Below, in pieces: positions 12,301 to 24,309 of a stretch of 64,000 nucleotides of DNA. Both the position numbers and the translations under genes were made by a program. Positions within the stretch are counted from its first letter, which is position 1. Every line of letters starts with the position of its first letter. Under the pieces are notes generated by a model, which was not told where the DNA came from, made no database searches, and saw only the letters and a program-made list of their open reading frames with translations. The DNA lies in the NCBI GenBank assembly GCA_965644295.1, contig CBFFRP010000357.1, forward strand, positions 1 through 64,000, given 5' to 3'. The stretch is from Paraphysomonas bandaiensis (lineage: Eukaryota > Chrysophyceae).

Positions 12301-15300
12301 ACTACCAGCGCTTCGTAGTGATGACATTGTGAATGATCCAGGAGAGCAGTCTAATGCTACAGTAACTGCAGATAAATCAAAACCGTGCAGTTCACTAGAG
12401 AGTACAATAAATTCATCACCTGTAGTTGACACTGAACGTACTGCAGAGAAATTAACAAATCATATATCTGAACAGATTTATCAGGAGGCAGTGTCGGATA
12501 CAGTAACAGATAACGAACATTCTACCCCCACCAATTCAAGTAAACGTTTGAATGGTAGTTTGGTGAGCGTGGCATCTCTTAATGGCCTCCAGAGTATTGA
12601 TGAGCATAAAGAGGATAACAGTGGTGGAGATCGGGCGGAATCGTTGCAACAGCCGCCACCCCCACTCACGCGCTCTGATTCTGAAGATATTGTTTCTCCT
12701 CAATCCTCGCCTAGCACTAGATCAACCCTCTCAAAGCGCCGCAGCTCTGGTGTGAAAACACCATGCGATTCAAGAGAATACCGCACCCGATCTCCGTCGC
12801 TGATGCCGTTTAGTCGAAAACGATCAAATACAGATGGTGGATATGATTTTTTGGCGGCAAAGCGGAGGAACGAAGAAGAGAACAAGAGACTGAGAAGTAT
12901 ATCCAATGGACACACTAAACTCCGAGAGTATAATGAAAAACGGACGTATGCACCGCGTGCACTGATTTCAGAAAAACCGAGAGCCGACTGGTTCAGGCGA
13001 ATGTCTAGGGCGGCATCAGGGTCTCTGAGAGATGCTTTGATGCTTATCGAGCAAAAGTATGCATCTGAAAATATAAATGTGCGTGCTGTGAACAAGATAT
13101 CTGTTTGGTGGCAACTACTTTACCCTCAGAAGAAACTTAACTATCGCATGAGAGTGCGCGCTATGTGCCTTGAGTTTGTCGACGAAGCCGTGGATAGGGC
13201 TGTGATAATTGGGTACCGGATTGTGCGACAGCGCATTAACATGATGCGTCAGGGTGCTGCGCAAATAATTCAGGCTGCGTTTCGTAACTGGAAATGGACT
13301 GTGCTAATTCAAGTTGTAAAGCTTCAACGAATGGTGAGGCGGTATTTTGCTCGGAGAGCAGTGAGAGCTCTGGTCACTCGAACGCGGACGGGGATTTTAA
13401 TAGCACGATATGTATACCATCGTAGACTGAGGAAACGCCAAGCAGTGGGAAAGAAGAAGCTTTACAAACGTGTAATACGTCACTACTTCGACTACATTGG
13501 AATCATGGCACGGGACAAGAAGCACAGAGAGTTGAAGAAGTTAGAGTCGAATCCTTTTTCACTTCGTCGGCACTCGTCCACTACACAATTACGGCTCGCG
13601 GAAGAGTATGTTAAACGGTTGGAAGCGTGCTGTAGAATTCAGTCTATGTTTCGCATGAAACTAGCTCGGCGAGCATTTGAGAATGCTATCATGGAAGAAC
13701 ATTTGCGCCGAAGGTTAACATCGTTGATGGCCATGGTTAAGATGCGCCGCCATATTCGATGGCGGAGGGAAAGAAGAAATGCAGCAATAGTTTTGCAGCG
13801 AATGTGGAGAGGAGCTGCACTTCGCTATAAAGTTATGATTCAGGTTCTGTGTGGTATTCGAATTAACAATTGCTGGCACAAATACAGACAGTATTGGAAG
13901 CTAAAGCGGTGTTTACGAAGGGTTGAAGTTCCAGTGCAAATAGTTCTTCATGGAGTACGTAATATACCGCCAAATCATATGACGACAAAGATGTTCAAGA
14001 TCCGAGTTTCTGTATGGTGGACCGGACTGCTTCACTTAGTAGAGCCGAAAGATTTTATGACAGTAGTGACTACAAAACATCCGAATATTGTCCGGACTAC
14101 GTCTGTTTACCCATGTACTGAGCGTATGGTGGATGCCCCTTCTCCAACGAAAGTCTTGGCCTTCCCTCGGAAGACCGCTCCTTGTCCTGCTCGAAAACCT
14201 TCTCTTGTTGAGACGGCACGTAGGTTCTCTGCCAACGACCGAGTTACACCCAAAACAGCTGCAGAGTGCTTACTAGAGTTTGCCAGGCTTCATGGTGTTC
14301 AAGGTGCAAACGTTAAAATGGCTGGAGAAAATATTGATAAAGAAGAGAAAACAGTGACTAGCAATCCAATAGCGAAGAAAAATTTCAGGTCGGCTGTGTT
14401 AAAGACGGTGAGTTTACAGAAATTAGCTGATTTACGGCAGTCCCAATCGATCAAAGAAGAACCATCATGTAGCAGCTCGTCATCAGACAGTGATAGCGAC
14501 GCAGATGATACGAAATCTTCTTGTAGGAACCCCGTGTTCATTAAAGGTTCTTCTAGAGTATCGGAGAAAGAACGCGAGAGTATGATTGATAGAGTAGGTA
14601 TTGACAGTGTCAATCTGCTCGGACACAACCTACTCTCACAGAGCTCACAAAACTCAAGAGGTCTATCACTCTTTGGTGAAAACAAAGACATCAATGCGTA
14701 CAACGTACCTGCCCCCCCTAGGCATTCTCTGAAGCCTGTAGTTAGAAAGAAAGACGAAGAACCCTCAGCGCGAGAAGATCCTAAACTGTGGGAGAAAATT
14801 ATGAAGCGTTCTGCGTCTTTGCCCCCCAGTCCAATGACTGGTTTCAATCCAAGCGGGTTCGAGCGTGGGACCGATGTGCCAGATATAAACACATCAGGAA
14901 CTCCAGGTCAGCGGTTGACATATACCGTTGATTTAGACGACGAAACACTCTACATTCCAGGGTGTCATGGAAATAGTATCATTAGATTTGACTTCTTCGA
15001 TGACGAGTAAGTACTGTCTTCGTAGCAATTTCTTTACTCTTATTCCATACGATATATCTATCAGCTTCACCTTTATACTTGTGATGACTAACTATTATTA
15101 TAGTCGAAAATTTGCGACCAATATGTTTCAGCTCTCCTCTAGCAAGGGCCTTATGTTCTGGGGCGGTGAAATGGAGCAAACAGTAACAGTTGTAGAAGTT
15201 AAAAACATGCCGAAGGGGGGGCGTCGTACTGTAGTGTCGCCGTGTGCACAGTCGGCCCAGCCAATTTTAGAGCTCAAGATTCAGGCCGGGGCCGCTGGAA

Positions 15301-15960
15301 GATCACGGTTAGTTACAGTATATATGGGACCCTGTGTTTCGTTAATGCATCTGGTGTGCTTAGTCAACGAAGACGACTGTTACACTATTCTTTTTACTAT
15401 ACCTGCTTTTATTTTGTTATTCCATTTTACAGTGTGATATATACATGTAGGTGTGGCTGGGCCCAAGTTAGTTTTCGCGGAACGGGTCCAATTAAGCTTC
15501 GTATGCGCTCTAAAGGTTTTTTCAAGTCATTCCTTGCTGTGTGGGATACCCTATTTCTCTCCTTGGATGGAGAGTTTTTATTTTTCTATACTTCTAAAAA
15601 GGCTCCAGAACCGTTGGCTTACATGTCTTTATCGAATATTAAGAGCTTTCACATCGAACTCGCTGATAATCATATCGAGAGAGGAAGAAGCAAACAAACT
15701 GCGATAGACGATAGATTTGTTGTTGTGTTTACTACGAATTCGCGAGATGTAGTGCACATCAAGTATGTAATTTGCTGATATAGTACGCACTGTGTATTTT
15801 TAGTTACTTGTATTCAATCTTTTATTGACTTGTAACATTTTTGTATAGATTTGCAGAGCCAATGGCTCGAGAAGCGTGGGTGAGAACGATAGTTCATGCA
15901 GTTGAGTACAAGAGGAATGACCTTGCGAAGCGCTTATCCCAGTCCCACGCAAGATCATAA
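9302..15960 (+). CDS. Giant multidomain scaffold: PDZ, IQ motifs, C2-like segments, PH domain
   Basis: Four exons: 9302-15006, 15104-15307, about 15451-15762 and 15849-15960. Introns begin gtaagt, gttagt and gtatgt, and codons rejoin in phase. The third exon could instead start at 15433 (both acceptors keep frame), giving 2,110 or 2,116 residues. Residues about 440-540 form a PDZ-like domain (GDELLAVDGTSVEGKRIKDV). Residues about 800-990 are two copies of a 95-residue repeat in a disordered acidic region. Basic IQ-type motifs (IIQAAFRNW, CRIQSMFRM, IVLQRMWRG) lie near 1315-1510 and imply calmodulin-like light-chain binding. C2-like beta segments flank a Ser-rich stretch (about 1541-1580 and past 1885). 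The C terminus is a PH domain ending in the hallmark Trp of REAWVRTI. It probably acts as a cytoskeletal or membrane scaffold. I do not recognise a named orthologue. Confidence 0.85.
11701..12270 (+). repeat. In-frame 285-bp tandem duplication inside the scaffold gene
   Basis: Copies at 11701-11985 and 11986-12270 encode two nearly identical 95-residue blocks (VDNKTGLV, ASGTLTGC, SPMQLNAD, PTVDNMDDEN). Only a handful of substitutions separate them, several of them amino-acid changing. Because 285 is divisible by three, the frame is kept. This is a recent duplication in a disordered region and likely to vary in length between strains. Confidence 0.9.
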
Positions 15961-16485
15961 GTGTTTAACAGTTCGTATTGGGATAAATGGCAGTGATAGT
16001 TTTCTGTCCATCGTTGTCTTTGTTAGAATCCTTGTTCCACTTCAATATAGAATGCGTGTACATATGTCAATGTGTGTCCAGGATCGCGGATATATGTTCA
16101 TATAAGATATGTACATATCGATCGTACCTTATTTCCTGCGGAAGTGGCAGGTGCGTATTTTAAACTTAAGCACTTACAATATCATACCGTTTTATTAGCC
16201 CTAGCCGTGTTTTTTCAGTCTAGTCAATCTAATTTTAAGACAATTATTTATCTTGGTGTTTTTTGTGTTTAAACATTTGTAACATTTACAACCAATACAT
16301 CATCATTATGATGATTCTGTGGACCCTGATACTGATTTAAAACAACTTTTTACATTTAATGAAGTAGTGAATGTCTGATTATTTAGCAATAGGCGTTGAG
16401 ACCTTGCATCAATTAGTGGCTAGAAGAATGCTAGTCATACTAGTTAGACCACTACCCGTAACTAATCAATACAAACTCTTTTATC
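15961..16485. other. Intergenic, downstream of scaffold gene
   Basis: AT-rich with no convincing gene. Short open frames near 15896-16272 overlap the end of the scaffold gene in another frame and lack coding character. Confidence 0.5.
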
Positions 16486-16549
16486 CTACTATTTAACGCT
16501 ACGAAAGCTGCTTGTGCGTCGCCGCAAGCACCAAGGTGCAACCACTTCC
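16486..16549 (+). repeat. Dispersed repeat family C, copy 1
   Basis: About 64 bp reading ctactatttaacgctacgaa, then a GCTTGTGCGTC core, then CACCAAGGTGCAACCACTT. Three relatives occur in the window: 17146-17235, 37400-37493 (inverted) and 38097-38156. The class is unknown; it may be a transposon end or a gene fragment, since the antisense reading gives a recurrent DAQADFVALNS string. Confidence 0.75.
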
Positions 16550-16602
16550 GTTCTTTTTTGTGTGATATGAAATTCGCCTTTATCGTGTGTCCGTGGACTC
16601 AC

Positions 16603-17020
16603 CGGCGCTTTTGATCTGGGGGTCTCCCTTTGGGATGGGTCTCCATTGGTTTTGGAGGGGGCTCAGCATTCTGAATTAGGGTCCTGAGTGCACCTAGTTC
16701 CAGATGTGTGGGTTGAGAGTGGTGGGGATTGTTGGGAGGAGTTGGGTTTGTAGTCTGTGTTACTGTGCTCCTGTGGGGCCGCGGGTGTAGATAGAGTTGT
16801 CGAAGCCGTCGGCGTTGTGGAGGTCTGGGCAGTCCAGTGCTCTGTCGGGTAGGACCTGTGAGGTGTGCACGTGTGTCTGGAGTCGGATACGCTGTGGGGG
16901 GTCTTCGTTGGACCCCTAGTAGTCGAAGGACTCTCGGACGTTGTCTTGACTGACTGCGTTTCGGACGGGGTCTCGGGAGTAGCCTGGGCGGCCTTTTGGA
17001 CATGGTGATATAGCGACAAC
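16603..17020 (-). other. GC-rich, strand-asymmetric exon-like segment encoding Ser/Thr/Pro-rich sequence
   Basis: This 418-bp block is strikingly G-rich on the + strand compared with its AT-rich surroundings. On the minus strand it is bounded by an acceptor-like aaatgtag (just before 17020) and a perfect GTGAGT donor (just after 16603). One minus frame (from about 17019 to 16663) is open and Thr/Ser/Pro-rich, mucin-like. A second frame, open to 16599, is Arg/Pro-rich. It sits between two direct copies of repeat family C. It could be an orphan exon, a captured gene piece in a transposon, or low-complexity non-coding DNA. I cannot tell which frame, if any, is used. Confidence 0.4.
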
Positions 17021-17145
17021 CTACATTTAATGAAACCATGGTCCCAAACAAAATGAAGAAACTTAAAAAACAGTCCATCTCATTGTAAAATAGTAGTAAT
17101 ATCTGTTTATTAGTCGTGTAAGAGTCAGTGCTTAACTCTGATAAG

Positions 17146-17235
17146 CTACTATTTAACGCTACGATATCTGCTTGTGCGTCACTCAACGCAAACACCAAGG
17201 TCCAACCACTTTCGCACTATCACTCAAAGCAAACG
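17146..17235 (+). repeat. Dispersed repeat family C, copy 2
   Basis: Same orientation as copy 1 at 16486 and similar over about 60 bp. It extends further right with ttcgcactatcactcaaag, which the inverted copy at 37400-37493 also has. Confidence 0.75.
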
Positions 17236-17267
17236 CAGTGAGCAAGCATAATGTTGATAGACCTGAC

Positions 17268-17371
17268 ATCAGGGCTAGGGAACAATATATTGCAATACTA
17301 TTGTTGGAGTGCGTCTCATCAATAATATTGATGGAGTTTTTTAACCGACCCAACAATACTATTGCAATATA
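17268..17371. repeat. Palindromic terminus of a second hAT family (family B)
   Basis: The segment opens with CAGGGCTAGGGAACAATATA, a typical hAT-like terminal sequence, and contains inverted copies of ATTGCAATACTATTG around a short centre. A matching terminus (cagggatagggaacaat) begins at 62967 ahead of an hAT transposase frame. The family A element at 17380 lies immediately beside it, so one element may have inserted into the other. Confidence 0.65.
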
Positions 17372-17379
17372 TAATGTAC

Positions 17380-18910
17380 CAGGGCCTAGTAACCATTAAT
17401 GGTAATGCCATTATAATTGCCGGTAACCGGACTACCATTAATGATATCCCATTAATGACCTGTACTGCTATATATAGAACTGAGTGTTATTAAGATAATA
17501 TAGAATATAGTATCTCCTCTATACTCCGAAGAAACTCTAAACAGTATTAGACAACAATGCTCATGCAACTCTACTGGCACTCTGTGGCAACCTTGTTCAC
17601 TATCTTCTCAATGCATTCTAAAGTTAGAGAATAGTGTCCTGAGCGATATCCAAAGCAACGTACTCATATACCCAAAAACTCTAAAATAATCATTGAAAAT
17701 ATGCATATTTCACCTCGAAACATTCATAAAAACACTATTTTTCCCAAAAGTTGAAGGAAGATACAGTACCAGTACACAACTAAGCAAAGTACTTATACCA
17801 TCCCACATCCAGCATATTAAGCAACGATGATGGCCAAAACAATTGATGGCAGTGTAATTTACAGAGTCTTCTTCCGAGTGGTTTCAGAGAATCCTCTCAG
17901 TGCTCTGTATCATATTTGCTCGTTGTGCAATGATCGCCTTGAACGGGGAGGTTACACGACTTATGTGAATCATAGAGCCAAGAAGGGCACCAAACATGCG
18001 GATTTTTCTTGGCGAAAGGAACTCAAGAGAATTTTGGGAGAAGTGGAAGACTTCACGGGGGCGATTTACTGTCTTTTGTACGAAAGAAAGTATCTCCTGC
18101 TGCAAGGAACTTATTTCGGTGGCTGGAATGGATAGTTATGAACGACGAACCATTTTCTATGGTGGAGAATAAGTATGTTCGAAAGAGGTGGAACCAATTT
18201 GTACCAAGCCCACCAGTTATTTGATATACTAGTACAAGAATTTCCAGAGCTGCATCTATTCCTTTCCCCGAATGCAAGCATTGTTGCCAGTGCAAATTTT
18301 GAGAAGGCAGTGGCTAAAATTAAAGGGAACGATGAAAGAGAGTTGACAGGCAATGAGAGAAGAGCAGTTAGACATTTGCAACTGGATTCATTCATGGAGG
18401 TTAGTGTACCCGACAGAAATAATGAGGACGAGAGTGAAGGAACTGATTTTGCACAGGGTGTTCTGGACAGCGCCGAGGTCACCAAGAGAGCTCGACTTGG
18501 TACCTATTACCTATGAGTCCAACTACCGCTGCTTGCTTCATATTGAAGCACAATCTAATGTTATTGAGAGGCTCTCTAGTCGTACAAAGTTGATTATGAC
18601 ACCTGAGCGTAGAAACATGAATCCATATCGTCTAAAATCGTTGCTATTCCTACGAGCCAATTACATGTTGTGGGATGTTTATATCCTCCATAAAGCCCTG
18701 CAAGAAGATCCTGATGTGCCAGTAGAGAGCGAGAAGAAGTTAAAATTTGTAGTCTGCTATTTAACTAAAAATTAGTATTTAAGGAAGCACAACACTATCT
18801 ATTATATGAGTGAGTGGTGCTATCTACTTTAAGTTAGTAGGTATTAATGGCCATTAATGGCCAATATAATTGCCAGGAAATGGACTACCATTTATGGTTA
18901 TCAGGCCCTG
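17380..18910 (+). mobile_element. hAT-superfamily DNA transposon (family A), complete ends, dead
   Basis: The left end CAGGGCCTAGTAACCATTAA at 17380 and the reverse complement of the right end (CAGGGCCTGATAACCATAAA, ending at 18910) form terminal inverted repeats. Flanks are TAATGTAC on the left and TAATATAC on the right, a 7 of 8 match to an 8-bp target site duplication, the size hAT elements make. Multiple internal ATTAATGG palindromes occur near both ends. The enclosed transposase is broken and shortened. A second partial copy lies inverted at 36087-36618. Confidence 0.85.
17827..18775 (+). pseudogene. hAT transposase remnant with BED-type zinc finger and C-terminal dimerisation region
   Basis: Frame 1 from ATG 17827 gives an N-terminal finger (CSLC followed by NHRAKKGTKH), as in BED zinc fingers of hAT transposases. 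It stops at 18135. The reading continues in other frames: WLEWIVMNDEPFSMVE about 18120-18170, a middle part to 18516, and the typical hAT C-terminal region (NVIERLSSRTKLIMTPERR, then LRANYMLW) ending at 18775. At least two frameshifts are present and the catalytic core is largely deleted, so it is inactive. Confidence 0.85.
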
Positions 18911-19131
18911 TAATATACTAGTATCGTTATTCAGCAATTAAACACTTGACTAGATTCCATATTCAGTACTAGTCATTAAGACAGCATGATAACCAAAAAC
19001 ACTACTCTCTTAGACAAAGACTACATACTGCTTTTAGCTAGTCACAACTCTGCTTCTACTCATTCTCTGAACCATCATTGGTGCTGTCATTACTACCACA
19101 TTCATTCAAAAAAATTGAAAATAAAATACCG

Positions 19132-19449
19132 CTACCACACACTGCATGCCTATACTCCACTACCACACACTGCATGCCTATACTCCACTACCACACACTG
19201 CATGCCTATACTCCACTATCACACACTGCATGCCTATACTCCACTACCACACACTGCATGCCTATACTCCACTACCACACACTGCATGCCTATACTCCAC
19301 TACCACACACTGCATGCCTATACTCCACTATGACACACTGCATGCATCCATTGCACATCACACACTGCATGCCTATACTCCACTATCACACACTGCATGC
19401 CTATACTCCACTACCAAACACTGCATGCATCCATTGCACAGCACACTCA
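19132..19449. repeat. 28-bp minisatellite
   Basis: About ten units of a 28-bp motif built from accacacactgcatgcctat followed by actccact, with small variations (a catgcatccattgcaca variant occurs twice). All three forward frames stay open across it, which explains the long repetitive reading frames. I do not regard them as genes. Confidence 0.9.
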
Positions 19450-19850
19450 TTGGAGGTTAATCCCATAATGTTATCCATATCGATACGTTTTCCTGTACTA
19501 GTGTTGCAGTCTATATCTCATGGGAGCTATGAGTATAATGAAAACATCATGTTCAGTACTGTGCTCTCGCTGCATGCGTATCGGCCCATCTCTATTAACA
19601 CACTCTGCATCTGAGGTAGAAGCACAGCAAGATATGGAAATATTGTCCAGACAAAAATTACAAATATCTAAATATGTGTGGTTCTATACTGCAGAATACG
19701 TATGTAATTTTGTTTTGCAACTCTCAGTAAAAAATGTCTTTGAGGAACTGTCTGTAATCAGTAAACGGACAGTGGTCCGGTTAATTTTCCGTGTTTCCTG
19801 GAAGGTTGAAGATATTTTTTGGCATTGTCTTTTGAAGATACTTTCCGCAT

Positions 19851-19982
19851 CGGCATCCTTTGCGTATTTTGTTCAAATATGCCTCTAATATTGAGACAAC
19901 AATTATCTGTATTCCAGCCGTAGTTGTATATCAGTACTAAAGAGTATATTTGCTTCAATTGTTTTCCGCAAAATAAGATGCT
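19851..19982 (+). repeat. Left arm of a distant inverted repeat (family D)
   Basis: About 130 bp that match, as reverse complement, 25443-25580, with an identical central run acaacaattatctgtattcc and roughly 85% agreement elsewhere. The two arms bracket the lipase-GTPase gene (20172-24309). The antisense reading contains YNYGWNTDNCCLNI in both arms, so they may be pieces of a decayed coding element. Confidence 0.8.
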
Positions 19983-20171
19983 GATGAAGTGATACTTTCC
20001 ATATGATATCTTCGTGTACATACACAGGCTGCACACACATGCACTCATATCTTGGATATAGACTACACACACATCATACACACACTCATATAGACTCCAC
20101 ACACATCTATCCATATACTGTACAAGTATATATAAGTAGCTATTGTCTCATCTGCCCTCTATCAGAGTCAC

Positions 20172-23100
20172 ATGGGACAGACTCAGAGTCAGACTACAAC
20201 TCAGACTCAGAGTTCAAGCCAGAGTCCGAGCTCCGTTGAATCCGAGAGAGCTGAACCATCTCTGAATGAATCAATCTCAGTAAGTATTGATTCTGAAGAG
20301 TTAAGTGAAGCAATAGACTGTGATGATGAACCATGCGACCGTCCATCAGACTGGTACATCTCTATTATCAGACAATGATATCTTGTGATGTGATCGTATC
20401 CCACAGGCTGTTAGTTCATACCATCGCTCTCTGTATGGCGTCCTATGACGAGAACCCTACTCAGACACTCTGTAGTAGTGATTTCATATCTCATTCATTT
20501 AATAAATGTTCAGTTTCGGATCAAAGTTGTTATGATGGCCGTGTGATTGTTGCAGAAGCGACCGATCCCGATGGTACAGAGTACCATTTTGTATGCTTTC
20601 GTGGAACAGTCAACTGGAATGATGTACAGGCAGATATCAATGCATCGCCGCAGGTATGTGAGCTTGGTGTTGTTCACACCGGTTTCTTAGAGCGGAGTAA
20701 AGTGGTGCCTATTCGATCTTTATTTGAGGCTTGTCGCAACAAGAAAGTTGTTATAACAGGCCATTCATTAGGCGGTGCATGTGCAACCCTCCTAGCAGCT
20801 CGATTTTTTTCGGCATACAGCCACTATGGCTACGATGATAACCAAGTGACAGTTATAACTTTTGGTAGCCCTCTGGTGGCTGGTCCATCCTTTGGATCCT
20901 ATATGAAGAGTCGTAAAAGGCATTTCCATAACTTCATCGTTGGACATGATATTGTCCCACGTGTGTTGACAGTTATGAAAGTGATTCTTCCATCTGTTGC
21001 GGAGTATCTGTTATCTGCTGCCTCACTTGCCTATGATAGTGCTACTATAATGCAGAAGGCTATGGACTCTTTGACATTGTTTAAGCACTTTGGAAACTTT
21101 TATCATCTCGATATACATCGATCTCTAAAAGGAAACCACACTGTCGAGTGTTCTGTTATGTCCACAAGTGAAATTAAGTCTTTCTTTGAGGACGTGGAGT
21201 CCAACAGAAGTATAACTGATCAAATGATTACCGATCACTCAATGGTTATATATAAAAATGCTTTGTGGCATGGAGCCATTGACCCACAGAAAATACACCC
21301 ACATCATATCCTACGGGTTTTGCCAACATGGGCTCCTCCTGATATTCGCTATTGCAGTATTCGTGACTTGGTTCTCTATGTATATGGAAGTAATATGATA
21401 TATGCGGTATGCTGTGAGTTGTGGTCCTCCAGATTACCAGTGGTTGCTACAGATAATACGTGGGCATCGTTTCAATGTAGTAGCCAAGTGGCGAAACGTT
21501 TACAACGTTCTGCCGGCCGTTTTTCCGTTGATGTTGCAGTCGTCGATTTATTTGGCTCCCGTTCTGGCCATAAGGATGTAAGTTGTCGCCTGCAATCAGC
21601 CAGCACAGTATTGACTCCCGATAAGGTGCTCAGCAACGTCCTCCCTTTAGTCAGCCTTCTAGTTCGAGCAGATGATGGCAGTCAAGAATATAGAGCAGTG
21701 GACTCGGTGCTGGGGCTTATGTACAGCGAATGTGTCAGTCTAGGTCAAATTATACCTATTGAGTTTGCATTTCGTACAATGGAAAGTAACTATGAGGGAG
21801 ATGATGATGTTGTGGTCACTACTTTTTTAAATCGTGTGAGACAAGTTGATATGGACTGGACGAAGTTATGTTCTGATGTAATGGTAACTACCATTATGAA
21901 TTCGATCAGACGACTTCACGATAAAAGTTTGAATGAGGAGCAAATTACTCAGCGATATCGTCAATACTCAATGGCATTTGGAAAGTTTATGCAAGACGGA
22001 GCTATGCCATGTGTAGACATTGAAGACAAGTACTTCATTGCAAATGAGTTTGTGGATACCAGGGATCGAAGAAAGTTCTGGCATACTATATGTGTTGAAG
22101 GCATTGAAGTTGTTGTCGACTTGTATGGCTCTACAGATAAATCTTGTATGAATTTTATGCCAGTACGTAAAGAGCGTCTCTACATTGATGACGGCTATGA
22201 AGTTACAAAGTCTTATCATTCTTTATCACCTAGCCGCACGCTTAAAATGTTTGTACTATTGATTGAGCAGAAGAGTACATTTTCAAAACGATTGCTACAC
22301 TACTATTGCTTGGATTGGGGAGAAGATGAAGTGCTTCCATTCGGGGAGAATTCATTCTTGCAGTTGATTTATTATACAACCGTGCATAGCGATCCTGGTT
22401 CGCCAAGAAATGTACTCGTCTACGACAGGAATATGGTATCGAATCGTACTGCCATGTATCTATATACTTGTGGGTTGTTAAAACTATCATCCACTAAGTG
22501 TGTGGATTCCAAAGAACAGCAAATTGTGTTCGATGAGCTCGAGATTAAAGTTAATGGTACATTTGAGTTTTCGGATGCCCAGAGAGATATAGCACATGAA
22601 GCCGCAAAGAGAATGAATGATGCGAATTTCTTAAAGAATATGTTGTCTTCATTCCGATCCCGTGGAGGAAGAGATTCATTTCGTATCAAAGCTGAAAATA
22701 TTCTTAACAGCTTACTGGTGCATATATCATCAGATTTTACGTTAGCAGACTGTCAATATCTCTGTGGTCAATCTATCATGATGCCTGTAGAAGATATTTA
22801 CCATCCCGGAGAGAATAATCCCTTCTTGGATCTCTTCCCGAAACCCCTGACTGTCTCAGAACTTCAGGTGTCTTCTTTGGAGCAAAAGAAGAAGTTATTA
22901 AATCATGCTGCTGAGGCGGCTGCGAAAGCAAAATACCTTGGAATACTTCTTGAGGACGCCATTGTGTTTGGTGACAAGGCGATGGAAATGGAGCGCCCAT
23001 CTCTTGAAGCGGTGGGATATAGTGTTGCTGCCACTTTTAAAGCGGCAGCATCTGTTCCTTGGGGTGTATTTAAAAGTACTGCTGCTCTGCTTACGTGGAA

Positions 23101-24309
23101 TCGGAAGCACATTGTGGATGTGGGAAAGTATATGTCGGGGCTTTTCCATTATGCATTCTACGCACCTACTGGTGTCAGCACCTATCCGCAGGTTGTTCAA
23201 TGTTTGTGCGAACGATTGAACATGCAGTCACCCTTTACTGCAAGCCTGGAAGAGCAAGAACGATTCATTGTCAACACACTTCCATCCAAAGTTAAAGAAG
23301 AGTCACTAGACAAGTTGATTAAATACAAAGATGATTATTTTAAAGACAGCGTTCTCCTTCCGTATGTACAAGGAAAGTCTTGCGGGTTGGTAATATTCTT
23401 TTTAAAAACCCTATACCATTGCCACAATCTACGGATTTTACGTAAAAGTGTGACTCTAGTGACAATAAGTGGGATTCAGAATGCTGGAAAGACGACCCTT
23501 GTGAAGGAAATATTTGGGCCTGATGTTGTGAAGGCGCCAACGGGTAGAGAATGCAATATTTATCACGTTTCATGTAAAAGTTACATATATTATATTCTAT
23601 CGATTATTGGCAATGATGTTTATTACTATTGATATATTGTTTATTATCGATATACTTCTGTTGACTTGTTTGTGATTTTCATTGGTTAATGTCAAAAATG
23701 TTGCTTGTAGGATCTAACACTCTTTCTACAACGATATTTCCATCTGCATATTTTAATCCGAATCAGCGAAATGTCGTTTACTGTGACCTTCCTGGCTGTA
23801 ATGATGCTGAGACTGCTCGGATATGTAACTTATTCCTTACACTAGGTGATATCACTGTATTTTTGCTGCCGCAGTCGCTCTCAAAGAACCCCCAAGGTGA
23901 TGTGTACCATACGTTTATAAATAAAGTGAAGTCTTGTGCTGGACCGGTTCTGGTATGCATCAACAGTTGTGACGTGTGCTTTCGTATTCGAAAAGGAGAA
24001 ACTGTGTCTGACGATGAATTAAAAAAACGGCTTTTGATCGAAAGAGATGATTGGCGGAGCAGTTCGTTATTTTCCTCTAACGACAGACCGACCCGTCACA
24101 GTGATGATCTGTGGGAATGTGAAAAAGGTCGCGAGTGTTCTGTAGTTTTTTCGACTAAAGACGGTCATACGAGTTTTAGTGTGTGGCTGACTTCATTTGA
24201 GGTTGAGTATAACCCGGAATTGACTGAAAGACTACTTTTTCTTCCGAGTCACGTCCAACAATGGGTGCAAGAGGTTCAGCCGCTATGTGTCCTAAAGAAT
24301 GCGGAGTAA
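20172..24309 (+). CDS. Class-3 (alpha/beta-hydrolase) lipase fused to a P-loop GTPase
   Basis: Three exons: 20172-20279, 20372-23543 and 23711-24309, about 1,292 residues. The first intron has a perfect gtaagt donor at 20280, and tatcag precedes 20372 in phase. The second donor could instead be at 23574, adding ten residues. The N terminus MGQTQSQT fits an N-myristoylation pattern, followed by a short Ser/Gln linker. Residues 37 to about 300 are a Lipase_3 domain with the nucleophile elbow GHSLGG near residue 166, a FGSP strand and a candidate Asp in VGHDIVPRV. The middle is long and unassigned. From about residue 1062 a GTPase follows: G1 GIQNAGKTTL, G3 DLPG, G4-like NSCD. It is probably a membrane-associated lipid hydrolase with GTP control. 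The fusion is unusual; the substrate is unknown. Confidence 0.85.

Noticed and set aside
12700-13095. Antisense frames inside the scaffold, S74 and protease genes
   Set aside because: They are shadows of strongly supported genes on the opposite strand.
19078-19614. Protein-coding gene over the 28-bp minisatellite
   Set aside because: The frames are open only because 28-bp units cycle through frames without stops; flanks show no coding signal.
20333-20371. Start of the lipase gene at ATG 20333
   Set aside because: A perfect gtaagt donor at 20280 and an in-phase acceptor before 20372 join an upstream exon beginning MGQTQSQT, a better model.
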